Positions 1 to 5,639 of a stretch of DNA of 5,714 nt are shown piece after piece; position 1 is the first letter of the stretch; every line of letters begins with the position of its first letter. Position numbers and translations under genes: made by a program. A model generated the notes under the pieces. The model was not told where the DNA came from and did not search any database. It saw nothing but the letters and a program-made list of their open reading frames with translations. Location: positions 1 to 5,714 of the forward strand of contig JAJBTG010000097.1 of the NCBI GenBank assembly GCA_020860985.1, read 5' to 3'. Source of the stretch: Oscillospiraceae bacterium. GTDB taxonomy: Bacteria; Bacillota; Clostridia; UBA1381.

Positions 1-946
1 TGCCCGGCTGTCCAGCTTGAAGTCCCGGCTGCCAGAGATACTGACCGTTACCGTCCTTGAGCTTGCGTATTGCTTTTACGGTCGAGTCGTTCGCGAGGAA
101 CACCGCCTTTTTACGGTACGGAGTTCTCAGGCTGTGGTAGAGGTCGATTATCTCATCCGCCGTAATCGCCGACGCACTCGCGGTTGTAACTCCCGTCTCG
201 CCGCTTGTGAGCAGTCCCGTAGGCTTGCCCGTTCCGTCGCCTGTAATGAACGCTTCCTCCTCGGCCGCCGCCATGCGTCTCGCAAATTCCTGCGCGATGT
301 ACGTTTCAAGGCTGAACGCCGAGTCGTTCAAAAGTTCCTCCGACACCTTGATAATGCTTGTGAGCTTATGCGCACCGAGCGTTACCGCGCCGAACACGTC
401 ATCACTTTCCGTGTACTCCGCGGATTCGTCCGTCCAAACCGCCGCACCATGAGATGCGACAACAGGAATTTTACGCTCACCGCTGTCGGTTTTGATTATT
501 GTCGCAAGTCCGCGTATAATGTTCTCGTCTGTAAGGCTATCAATCAATGTTTTCTCAAATTCGTCCGGTACAAGATAGCCGCCCTCGCTGTCGGAACCAA
601 TCTGCAAAGCGTCCTGCACGGAATATGAATATTTGTTTCTCATCGCCTGCCAAAACACGCCCTTGTATTCATCGGACGCTCTGCCGACCTTTTCCGATGT
701 GTCTTTCTGCGGGTTGTTCAGTACGGGATTTGATGTCGGCTTGTTCATCTGCTTTTCAAGCTCCGCCTGACGCTCCAAGATGTCAATCTCACGTCCCATT
801 GCGACAATGTCCGCCTCCATTTTCTCGTAAGTTGCGGCATCATCGGCGCTCAATACATCACCCTCACGCTTCGCATTATCCAAGAAGCTCTTGGTTTTCT
901 CCCAAAGCTCCGTTCTTTTTTGTCTTAATTCTAAAATCTTGCTCAT
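1..946 (-). CDS. HK97-family major capsid protein (3' end cut off by window edge)
   Basis: Forms the shell of the phage head. The 315 visible residues have the HK97 layout. A charged, helix-forming N-terminal delta (scaffold) region spans about residues 1-70 and is rich in Glu, Lys and Leu. A Pro/Asn-rich linker follows at about 69-90, and then the mature capsid fold, opening with the typical GGYLVPDEF at 122-130. Other recognisable family stretches are EELLNDS (203-209), ITGDGTGKPTGLL (234-246) and the start of the P-domain at about 260-300. Family members are about 390-410 residues, so roughly 80-90 are missing beyond position 1. The ATG at 946 has GGAGG eight bases upstream. It is the last gene of the visible head cluster and follows the protease by 68 bases, the usual order because the protease trims the delta domain. 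The exact cleavage site cannot be read from the sequence; the linker around 70-100 is the likely place. Confidence 0.96.
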   Translation of the reverse strand, partial: MSKILELRQKRTELWEKTKSFLDNAKREGDVLSADDAATYEKMEADIVAMGREIDILERQAELEKQMNKPTSNPVLNNPQKDTSEKVGRASDEYKGVFWQAMRNKYSYSVQDALQIGSDSEGGYLVPDEFEKTLIDSLTDENIIRGLATIIKTDSGERKIPVVASHGAAVWTDESAEYTESDDVFGAVTLGAHKLTSIIKVSEELLNDSAFSLETYIAQEFARRMAAAEEEAFITGDGTGKPTGLLTSGETGVTTASASAITADEIIDLYHSLRTPYRKKAVFLANDSTVKAIRKLKDGNGQYLWQPGLQAGQPG

Positions 947-970
947 TTAAGTATCCTCCATTCTCTTCGT

Positions 971-1015
971 TCATTCCGGTTCATATTTGCTCCGCAAATA
1001 TAGACCTCCATTCAT
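971..1015 (-). CDS. Possible 14-codon leader peptide between protease and capsid genes
   Basis: The protease stop codon and an ATG overlap as TAATG, and the ATG opens a 14-residue frame (MNGGLYLRSKYEPE) ending in TGA at 973-971. It lies entirely in the protease-capsid gap and contains a perfect hairpin (983-1001). There is no homology evidence. It could be a translational-coupling leader, but a frame this short arises easily by chance. A GGAGG inside it could instead serve a TTG start a few codons later. Confidence 0.15.
   Translation of the reverse strand: MNGGLYLRSKYEPE
983..1001 (-). repeat. Perfect 8-bp stem-loop upstream of the capsid gene
   Basis: ATATTTGC and GCAAATAT form a perfect 8-bp inverted repeat with a 3-base loop, 37 bases before the capsid ATG. 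There is no following T-run on the minus strand, so it is not a typical rho-independent terminator. An mRNA processing or stability element that raises capsid output relative to the protease is possible, but this is inference. Confidence 0.5.
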
Positions 1016-1731
1016 TATTTCAAAAGCTCTAATCGCTTTTCATACTGCTTAGCGTCAACCCCGTCGTTTTTCTTGATAGGCTTCAGCTTTTTGCACATCG
1101 CCGCTATTGTGTTGGTGACCATAGCGGTTTTGTCGTACACCATATTTTCGGATGTCGGCTCGTCACCCTCGGCATACATAATGACATCACAAAATCCCAT
1201 ATCGTGCGCCGCGTTCGCGTTCATCCACGTTTCCGAATCCATCAGGTGTGAAATCTTGCTTCGTGAAAGTCCCGTTTTCAGCTGATAAGCATTTATTATG
1301 CTTTCTTTCACTTCATTAAGAAAATCAATGCCCTGCTCAAGCTCCGATACCTCGCCGTACAAAAGCATTGACGGGTTGTGTATCATAACCATTGAGGTAG
1401 GGGACATCTTAACCATATCGCCCGCCATCGCTATGACACTCGCGGCACTCGCCGCTATGCCGTCAATCTTGACCGTGATTTTGCCCTTATGCTCTTTCAG
1501 CGCGGTGTATATCTCGCTTGCCGCGAAAACATCGCCGCCGGGCGAGTTGATAAACACCGTAATATCGCCGGTGTATTTGTTCAGCTCGTCGCGAAACATT
1601 TTAGGTGTTACGTCATCACTGTACCATGACTCCTCCGCGATAGTGCCGTTTAAAAAAAGCACGTTCTCCGTGCTTTCAACATCGTTCTCGTCTTTGTTTG
1701 TAACCGTTTTAAATCTCCAGAATTTATTCAT
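1015..1731 (-). CDS. ClpP-like head maturation (prohead) protease
   Basis: A ClpP-type serine protease (phage S14-like family) that trims the capsid delta domain during head assembly. The protein is 238 residues counted from the ATG at 1731. The oxyanion-side motif INSPGGDVFAA is at 61-71. The nucleophile is Ser95 in GIAASAAS (91-98), and the catalytic His118 lies in MVMIHNP (114-120). The third catalytic position falls at about Glu167 in SETWMNA (166-172) where ClpP has Asp; Glu here is, to my recollection, common in phage members. A charged tail follows residue 190. A GTG at 1740 would add three residues, but it overlaps the GGAGG ribosome binding site, which is correctly spaced for the ATG at 1731, so the ATG is preferred. 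The start overlaps the restored portal stop by 8 bases (ATGAATAA), which suggests translational coupling. The capsid gene follows. Confidence 0.95.
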   Translation of the reverse strand: MNKFWRFKTVTNKDENDVESTENVLFLNGTIAEESWYSDDVTPKMFRDELNKYTGDITVFINSPGGDVFAASEIYTALKEHKGKITVKIDGIAASAASVIAMAGDMVKMSPTSMVMIHNPSMLLYGEVSELEQGIDFLNEVKESIINAYQLKTGLSRSKISHLMDSETWMNANAAHDMGFCDVIMYAEGDEPTSENMVYDKTAMVTNTIAAMCKKLKPIKKNDGVDAKQYEKRLELLK

Positions 1732-2963
1732 CGGTTTCACCTCCGTCTTTTTTATTCCAATTTCCCGCGCTCGCCAAGTCGGTCATATTGCCGTTACACA
1801 TAAACTTATTGCCGCCAAGCTCATCGGGGATAAGGTTCATATCCTCCAATTCGCGCACATCGTTCGGACACATAAAGCCGTTCTGTATGCCGATTGAATA
1901 CCCCCTGCATTCGGCTTTGGAACGCGCCTCTTAAAAGTCCGTCAACGTTGAATTTCGCGAAATATTTCTGCTGCTCGTCCTCTGTTAAAAGCTGCTGAAA
2001 TATCGTCTGCTCAATACGCACAAGCCACGGTCGGATTGTGTTTGTGACGAAATCCAAGCTTTGCTGTTCTATATTGTTAAAGCTCGACTTTTCAAGGTCG
2101 GCTACCATATGCGGAGGAACGCGGAATATTCGACATATCTCGTTCACCTGAAACTTCCTCGTTTCAAGAAACTGCGCTTCGGCGGGGTTTATAGAGATCG
2201 GCGTGAACTTTACGCCCTCCTCAAGCACGGCGATTTTATGCGCGTTGCCGCTGCCGCCGTATGCCTCCGTCCACGAGTCACGGAGCTTTTTCGGGTCGTT
2301 CAGAACGCCCGGATGTTCAAGCACTCCGCTCGGCGTGCCGCTGTTTGAAAAGAAGCTCGAACCGTACTCCTCGGCGGCTATGGATAAGCCGATTGCATTT
2401 TTGCACATCGCGATATGCGAGTGACCTATAAGCCCGTCAAACCCAAGTCCGACAACATGGAACACCTCGTCGTTTTTAAACACGAACGTGCCTTGATTAT
2501 CCGAGGTGTATGTGTAATAGATATTACCGTCCGAGCCACGGTCAACCTCCATCTTTTCCGGCAGCAACGGGTACAAAGCCGTAACCTCGCCCTTGCCGTT
2601 TCGGATTATCTGCGAGTAGGAATTGCCCCACAAAAGCAGATGGTTCATCATAACCTCACGCATTACGAAGCTGTTCATCTCATCGTTCGGCACATCGTGC
2701 AGGACGCGGTAAAGCGGGTGATTATATACCTTTTCCTTTCCGCTTTCAGTGTACTCGTAAACGTGAAGCGGCAGGCTTGCCACGGTCTCGGCGATTATTC
2801 TCACACAGGCATACACCGCCGTAATCTGCATAGCCGTGCGTTCCGTGACGCTTTTGCCCGACCACGTTCTGCCGAACGGGAAGAACCGCCCTCCGCCGAC
2901 GCTGTCACCGCTGTGGTTTTTAGGTTTATCGCGTGATTTGAAAAATGATTCGAATATGCTCAT
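1724..2963 (-). CDS. HK97-family portal protein, reading frame broken near its 3' end
   Basis: The portal forms the dodecameric ring at the head vertex through which DNA is packaged and to which the tail joins. Family signatures include AVYACVRIIAETVASLPLHVY (about 49-69), HPLYRVLHDVPND (82-94), LLLWGNSYSQI (109-119), and FRVPPHMVADLEKSSFNNIEQQSLDFVTNTIRPWL (280-314). The ATG at 2963 is chosen over an upstream in-frame start near 3002 because AGGAGGT lies just before it. The first frame ends at 1821 after 380 residues, but from residue 355 it no longer resembles a portal. Removing one G from the GGGGG at 1905-1901 restores a family-like tail (YSIGIQNGFMCPNDVRELEDMNLIPDELGG and on) ending in TAA at 1726-1724, giving 412 residues, near the usual length. 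As written the protein loses its last 58 residues and gains 26 unrelated ones. This is either a sequence error or a real lesion. Confidence 0.93.
1901..1905 (-). other. Frameshift point in the portal gene (G5 tract)
   Basis: Five consecutive G on the minus strand, where four would keep the portal frame. The residues before (GAFQSRMQG) and after in the shifted frame (YSIGIQNGF) join into a normal portal sequence. Homopolymer slippage or a read error is the simplest explanation. Confidence 0.85.
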
Positions 2964-2967
2964 TTGT

Positions 2968-2974
2968 ACCTCCT
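2968..2974 (-). promoter_or_regulatory. Strong ribosome binding site of the portal gene
   Basis: AGGAGGT, a full-length Shine-Dalgarno sequence, ends four bases before the ATG at 2963. It decides the portal start in favour of MSIFESFF over the in-frame upstream codon at 3002, which would lie inside the terminator hairpin. Confidence 0.8.
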
Positions 2975-2986
2975 GAAATTTTGCAC

Positions 2987-3012
2987 AAAAAAAGCACCTC
3001 AAATGAGATGCT
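2987..3012 (-). terminator. Rho-independent terminator after the yoeB toxin gene
   Basis: On the minus strand AGCATCTCA pairs with TGAGGTGCT (one G-U pair), giving an 8-9 bp stem with a very short loop, followed directly by seven T. The hairpin begins 5 bases past the toxin stop codon and closes the toxin-antitoxin operon. Only about 23 bases separate the T-run from the portal ATG, leaving no room for a separate promoter downstream of it. Confidence 0.88.
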
Positions 3013-3017
3013 TATCC

Positions 3018-3278
3018 TTAATCATCATAATGTCCCCGACACGAAAGCACTTCAAGTACGCCGTTATTTATGCGGTATACTAATCTGTTCGTGTCGTCAA
3101 TGCGTCTGCTCCAAAATCCGTTAAGCTCGCCTTTAAGCGGCTCCGGTTTTCCAATGCCGTTAAAATTATCACGTTCTATATCCTTAAGCAATGAGTTTAT
3201 TCGCTTTAGTGTTTTTCTGTCCTGCATCTGCCAAAACAAATAATCATCCCATGCCTCGTCAAACCATATCTTACGCAT
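3018..3278 (-). CDS. yoeB: YoeB-family (Txe/YoeB) mRNA interferase toxin
   Basis: A ribosome-dependent endoribonuclease that cleaves mRNA in the ribosomal A site when its antitoxin is lost. The 86-residue product aligns almost without gaps to E. coli YoeB (84 residues): IWFDEAWDDYLFW at 4-16, KPEPLKGELNGFWSRRI at 44-60, NRLVYR at 64-69 and CRGHY at 80-84. The residues known to be needed in YoeB (Glu46, Arg65, His83, Tyr84) are all present at the same numbers, so the toxin looks active. Two extra Asp residues follow the terminal His-Tyr. Its ATG shares one base with the antitoxin stop (TAATG) and has GAGGTGG just upstream inside the antitoxin gene, the usual coupled toxin-antitoxin arrangement. 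A terminator follows at once. It is transcribed from P1 at 3592-3564. Confidence 0.95.
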   Translation of the reverse strand: MRKIWFDEAWDDYLFWQMQDRKTLKRINSLLKDIERDNFNGIGKPEPLKGELNGFWSRRIDDTNRLVYRINNGVLEVLSCRGHYDD

Positions 3279-3538
3279 TAGTCCACCTCGATAATCTCAT
3301 GCTCGGTGCCGCTGCCGTTGTTAAGAGCCGCTATACCGCGTCTTAAATGAGCCATATTGCTCTCGGAATAAAACGGGTCAGCAGAAATTTCAAAAGGTAT
3401 ACGCTTTTCACGGCTGACCTTTTTCGCAAAGATAGTGAATGCCGTAGTCATCGAAAGTCCCATATCACTGCAAACTGCTTCCATGCTCTTTTTAAGATCG
3501 GCATCCATTCTGAAATTAACATTTACCGATTGTGCCAT
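3278..3538 (-). CDS. RelB/DinJ-family antitoxin paired with YoeB
   Basis: The antitoxin would bind and neutralise the YoeB toxin encoded directly downstream and repress its own promoter. The 86-residue protein has the RelB/DinJ outline. A short beta strand, SVNVNFRMD (about 4-12), is followed by two helices, DADLKKSMEAVCSDMGLSMTTAFTIFAKKVSREKRIPFEIS (12-52), in which GLSMTTAFTIFAKK matches the family's 'GLxMSxAixxFxxq' core of a ribbon-helix-helix fold. An acidic, toxin-binding type tail follows. Canonical YoeB partners are YefM/Phd-fold proteins, so this pair combines two antitoxin and toxin families, a combination I recall from other Firmicutes. The ATG at 3538 is preferred to an in-frame GTG three codons upstream because AGGAG lies eight bases before the ATG. 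The gene overlaps yoeB by one base. Confidence 0.92.
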   Translation of the reverse strand: MAQSVNVNFRMDADLKKSMEAVCSDMGLSMTTAFTIFAKKVSREKRIPFEISADPFYSESNMAHLRRGIAALNNGSGTEHEIIEVD

Positions 3539-3563
3539 AATCAACACTCCTCTCTATACTGCA

Positions 3564-3592
3564 ATTATAGCATTATATAATGAAATTGTCAA
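3564..3592 (-). promoter_or_regulatory. Promoter P1 of the relB-yoeB operon
   Basis: A perfect consensus sigma-A promoter: TTGACA (3592-3587), a 17-base spacer, and TATAAT (3569-3564) with an extended TG two bases upstream of the -10. Transcription should start near 3557, just ahead of the antitoxin's ribosome binding site. A promoter this strong in a toxin-antitoxin operon is expected to be tightly repressed, fitting the repeats that overlap it. Confidence 0.93.
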
Positions 3593-3638
3593 TAGTTTTC
3601 ATTACAATATATTTATTATATGCGAATTTGTAATGAAA
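3571..3638 (-). promoter_or_regulatory. Operator-like repeats around promoter P1
   Basis: The octamer TTTCATTA occurs exactly three times in about 60 bases: reading along the minus strand at 3638-3631 and 3585-3578, and inverted at 3604-3597. The first and the inverted copies extend to a perfect 11-bp inverted repeat (TTTCATTACAA / TTGTAATGAAA, 3638-3628 and 3607-3597) with a 20-base spacer. The third copy merges with a perfect 12-bp palindrome, CATTATATAATG (3571-3582), in the spacer between -35 and -10. Such sites suit autorepression by a ribbon-helix-helix antitoxin, alone or with the toxin. The binding protein is inferred. Confidence 0.7.
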
Positions 3639-3646
3639 TATGCACG

Positions 3647-3940
3647 CTATTCCTTGCTCGTTTTTTTCGTAGCAACAGAGGGAACAACTCGACCTGTTGA
3701 GTAATCATTAAAGCCCTTTTGCATTTCCGCATCAAATTCCGCGTCCGTTAAATCATTGTATGATACCGGATTTGCACTTGGGAGCTTCATATCAAACGGC
3801 AACCCGTTATGCAATACTACCTGTCTTAAAAAAACACTGATAGCGTTAGACATCGGCAGACCGAGCTGTTCCAAGATATTTTCCGCCTGCTCCTTTATTT
3901 CCGGCTCGACGCGAGCGTAGATAGTAGATGTTTTTGACAT
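3647..3940 (-). CDS. Solitary RelB/DinJ-family antitoxin
   Basis: A 97-residue protein with the RelB/DinJ plan. The beta strand STIYARVEP (5-13) is followed by helices KEQAENILEQLGLPMSNAISVFLRQVVLHNGLPFDMKLP (16-54), with the diagnostic GLPMSNAISVFLRQ core and the G-LPF-LP turn. The C-terminal toxin-binding type segment is LTDAEFDAEMQKGFNDYSTGRV (about 64-85), and the end is Lys-rich. The ATG at 3940 has GGGAGG eight bases before it; the frame is open further upstream, but the extension crosses the promoter and the terminase end and is not coding. RelB/DinJ proteins normally precede a RelE or YafQ toxin. Here the next 100 bases hold only P1 and its operator, so no partner is present. It is quite different in sequence from the second antitoxin at 3538-3278. 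It may have lost its toxin, act on a toxin elsewhere in the host, or share control with the neighbour. Confidence 0.9.
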   Translation of the reverse strand: MSKTSTIYARVEPEIKEQAENILEQLGLPMSNAISVFLRQVVLHNGLPFDMKLPSANPVSYNDLTDAEFDAEMQKGFNDYSTGRVVPSVATKKTSKE

Positions 3941-3955
3941 AATTTTCGCCTCCCT

Positions 3956-3972
3956 ATACAATCTTCTTGTAT
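3956..3972 (-). promoter_or_regulatory. Inverted repeat at the P2 start site, possible operator
   Basis: ATACAA and TTGTAT form a perfect 6-bp inverted repeat with a 5-base spacer, just downstream of the -10 box and covering the expected transcription start near 3970. Its place suits a repressor site for the solitary antitoxin, but the match is short. A second imperfect palindrome, TTGCGAATTGCAA (3993-4005), overlaps the -35 region. Confidence 0.45.
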
Positions 3973-3976
3973 GACA

Positions 3977-4005
3977 ATTATAGCATAATGTATTGCGAAT
4001 TGCAA
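3977..4005 (-). promoter_or_regulatory. Promoter P2 of the solitary antitoxin gene
   Basis: TTGCAA (4005-4000), a 17-base spacer, and a consensus TATAAT (3982-3977) with an extended TG before it. It lies in the 82-base gap between the terminase stop and the antitoxin start. The core ATGCTATAATTG is identical to that of P1, suggesting the two antitoxin control regions are related or share constraints. Confidence 0.85.
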
Positions 4006-4022
4006 GCTTTTTGAGGGATTTT

Positions 4023-5639
4023 TCAAAATACAATAATCTCCCTCTCGTCGTACACGCTTTTCTGCGGTACGCCTTGATTGCGTATTGCGCGGTCAAGTGC
4101 CATTACTGTCGCAATAGCACCGTCTATCTTTTCGGTCGATTTGCCTTTGTCCATTTTGATGTTGCCCGCAGGGTCTGTGCGGACAAATACATTGTCCATC
4201 ATCCAACGCAAAATCGGATGTCCTTTGTGGGCAATTTGCTTTTCAAGTACCAATTTCATCAACTCCTTTGTCGGCGGACTCATATCCTTAAAACCCTGAC
4301 CGAACGGAACAACCGTGAATCCCATACCCTCAAGGTTCTGCACCATTTGCACCGCGCCCCAACGGTCGAAAGCTATCTCGCGGATGTTAAACCGCTCACC
4401 GAGCTTTTCAATGAAATTCTCAATGTAGCCATAATGCACAACATTGCCCTCCGTGGTTTGAAGATAGCCTTGCCGTTCCCACACATCATACGGAACGTGG
4501 TCGCGGTTCACACGCTGCCCTATATTCTCTTCCGGTATCCAGAAGTAGGGCAGAATGATGTATTTATCGTCCTCATCCCTCGGCGGGAACACAAGCACAA
4601 ATGCGGTAATATCCGTGGTCTGCGACAGGTCAAGTCCGCCATAGCAAACACGTCCCTCAAGCTCGTCCTCGTCAAAACCAAACGTGCAGTCGTCCCATTT
4701 CTGCATAGGCATCCAACGAATGGACTGCTTCACCCATTGATTCAATCTTAATTGCCGAAACGAGTTCTCCTCGGTAGGGTTCTGCTTCGCCGATTCACAC
4801 GCGGCGCGTACCTTTTCAATATCAATCGTAATTCCGAGGCTCGGATTTGCCTTTGCCCACACCTTAGGATCTGTCCAGTCATCATCCTGCGCCGCGCCGT
4901 AGATAACGGGGTAGAACGTCGGGTCAATTTTTCGCCCCTCGATTATATCCACCGCCTTTTGATGAAGCTCATAGCAAATTGAATTTGTGTCCGTTCCCGC
5001 GGTTGTAATTATGAAATGAAGCGGATTTTTTCTTGCGTCCGATGTGCCGACGGTCATCATTTCAAAAAACTTTCTGTCTTTTTGAACCCACAGCTCATCA
5101 AAAATCAGCGCCGAAACAGAAACGCCCGACTTGCCAGCTACATCGGCGGACAGCGCCTTGTACGAGCTGTTTGTCGGTTCAAACTGTATCGCCTTTCGGC
5201 TCGGACGGATATTGCACCGCCGCTCCAACGCGGGACAGAGCTTCACCATATCGCAGGCAACATCAAACACAAGCGAGCTTTGCTCTCTGTCCGCCGCGCA
5301 GCCGTAAACCTCCGCTCTCTGCTCGCCGTCGGCGCATAGCATATACAGCGCAACCGCAGCCGCAAGCTCAGACTTGCCACTTTTTTTGGCGAGTTCAATA
5401 TATGCGGTGGTAAATTGCCGTTTCCCATTTGATTTGATTGTTCCGAAAATATCCCTTACTATTTGCTCCTGCCAGTCGATGAGCTTAAACGGAGTATTGT
5501 AGAATTCACCCTTGGTGTGTTTTAGCTGCTCGATAAATGCCACCGCAAAATCGGCGGCTGTTTTATCGTAGTGCGAGTTTTCCGTCATAAACCTTGTAGG
5601 TTTGTAACGCTTCAATTTTCGTGTTGCCGTCTTAACCAC
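4023..5639 (-). CDS. terL: Phage terminase large subunit (Terminase_1 / HK97-like)
   Basis: The packaging motor: its ATPase domain pumps DNA into the prohead through the portal and its nuclease domain cuts the concatemer. In the 538-residue frame the N-terminal half holds an adenine-side motif with Trp56-Gln57 (WQEQIVRDIFG), a deviant Walker A loop AKKSGKS (84-90, Lys89), a Walker B strand ALIFDE (177-182, Asp181-Glu182) and a coupling motif TTAGT (212-216). The C-terminal half is an RNase H-like nuclease with acidic residues Asp337 (GGLDLSQTTD), Asp425 (AFDRWG) and Asp506 (EKIDGAIA). Length and motif spacing are normal and the gene looks intact. The start is uncertain. The GTG at 5639 directly follows a G run with no properly spaced ribosome binding site, the first ATG is at 5588 with only a weak AAGG, and the frame stays open upstream to 5709. 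The small subunit would normally lie upstream, outside the window. Confidence 0.97.
   Translation of the reverse strand: MVKTATRKLKRYKPTRFMTENSHYDKTAADFAVAFIEQLKHTKGEFYNTPFKLIDWQEQIVRDIFGTIKSNGKRQFTTAYIELAKKSGKSELAAAVALYMLCADGEQRAEVYGCAADREQSSLVFDVACDMVKLCPALERRCNIRPSRKAIQFEPTNSSYKALSADVAGKSGVSVSALIFDELWVQKDRKFFEMMTVGTSDARKNPLHFIITTAGTDTNSICYELHQKAVDIIEGRKIDPTFYPVIYGAAQDDDWTDPKVWAKANPSLGITIDIEKVRAACESAKQNPTEENSFRQLRLNQWVKQSIRWMPMQKWDDCTFGFDEDELEGRVCYGGLDLSQTTDITAFVLVFPPRDEDDKYIILPYFWIPEENIGQRVNRDHVPYDVWERQGYLQTTEGNVVHYGYIENFIEKLGERFNIREIAFDRWGAVQMVQNLEGMGFTVVPFGQGFKDMSPPTKELMKLVLEKQIAHKGHPILRWMMDNVFVRTDPAGNIKMDKGKSTEKIDGAIATVMALDRAIRNQGVPQKSVYDEREIIVF

Noticed and set aside
17..628. 203-codon open frame on the plus strand
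   Set aside because: It is antisense to the major capsid gene, is Arg/Cys-rich with no recognisable motifs, and has no supporting start signals.
1298..1897. 199-codon plus-strand frame with hydrophobic stretches
   Set aside because: The apparent membrane-like segments are the complement of the ClpP-like protease core, and no ribosome binding site precedes it.
1901..1905. Programmed +1 frameshift in portal
   Set aside because: Portal genes of this family are not known to me to use frameshifting, and no stall signal is present. A homopolymer indel explains the data better.
2415..2936. 173-codon plus-strand frame
   Set aside because: It is antisense to a well-recognised portal sequence and shows no family features of its own.
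4009..4028. TTTTGA/TCAAAA inverted repeat across the terminase stop as a terminator
   Set aside because: The stem is only 6 bp, AT-rich, and lacks a following T-run. Transcription apparently needs to continue through it.
3941..4096. N-terminal extension of the solitary antitoxin frame
   Set aside because: The added 52 residues cross promoter P2 and the end of terminase, while the ATG at 3940 has a strong ribosome binding site and starts the family-like sequence.
3993..4751. 252-codon open frame on the plus strand
   Set aside because: It lies antisense to the terminase nuclease domain, whose catalytic motifs are intact. The frame has the His/Arg-rich look of a shadow translation.
5243..5428. 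61-codon minus-strand frame inside terminase
   Set aside because: It is an alternative frame of the intact terminase ATPase region with low-complexity Arg/Leu content and no start signals.
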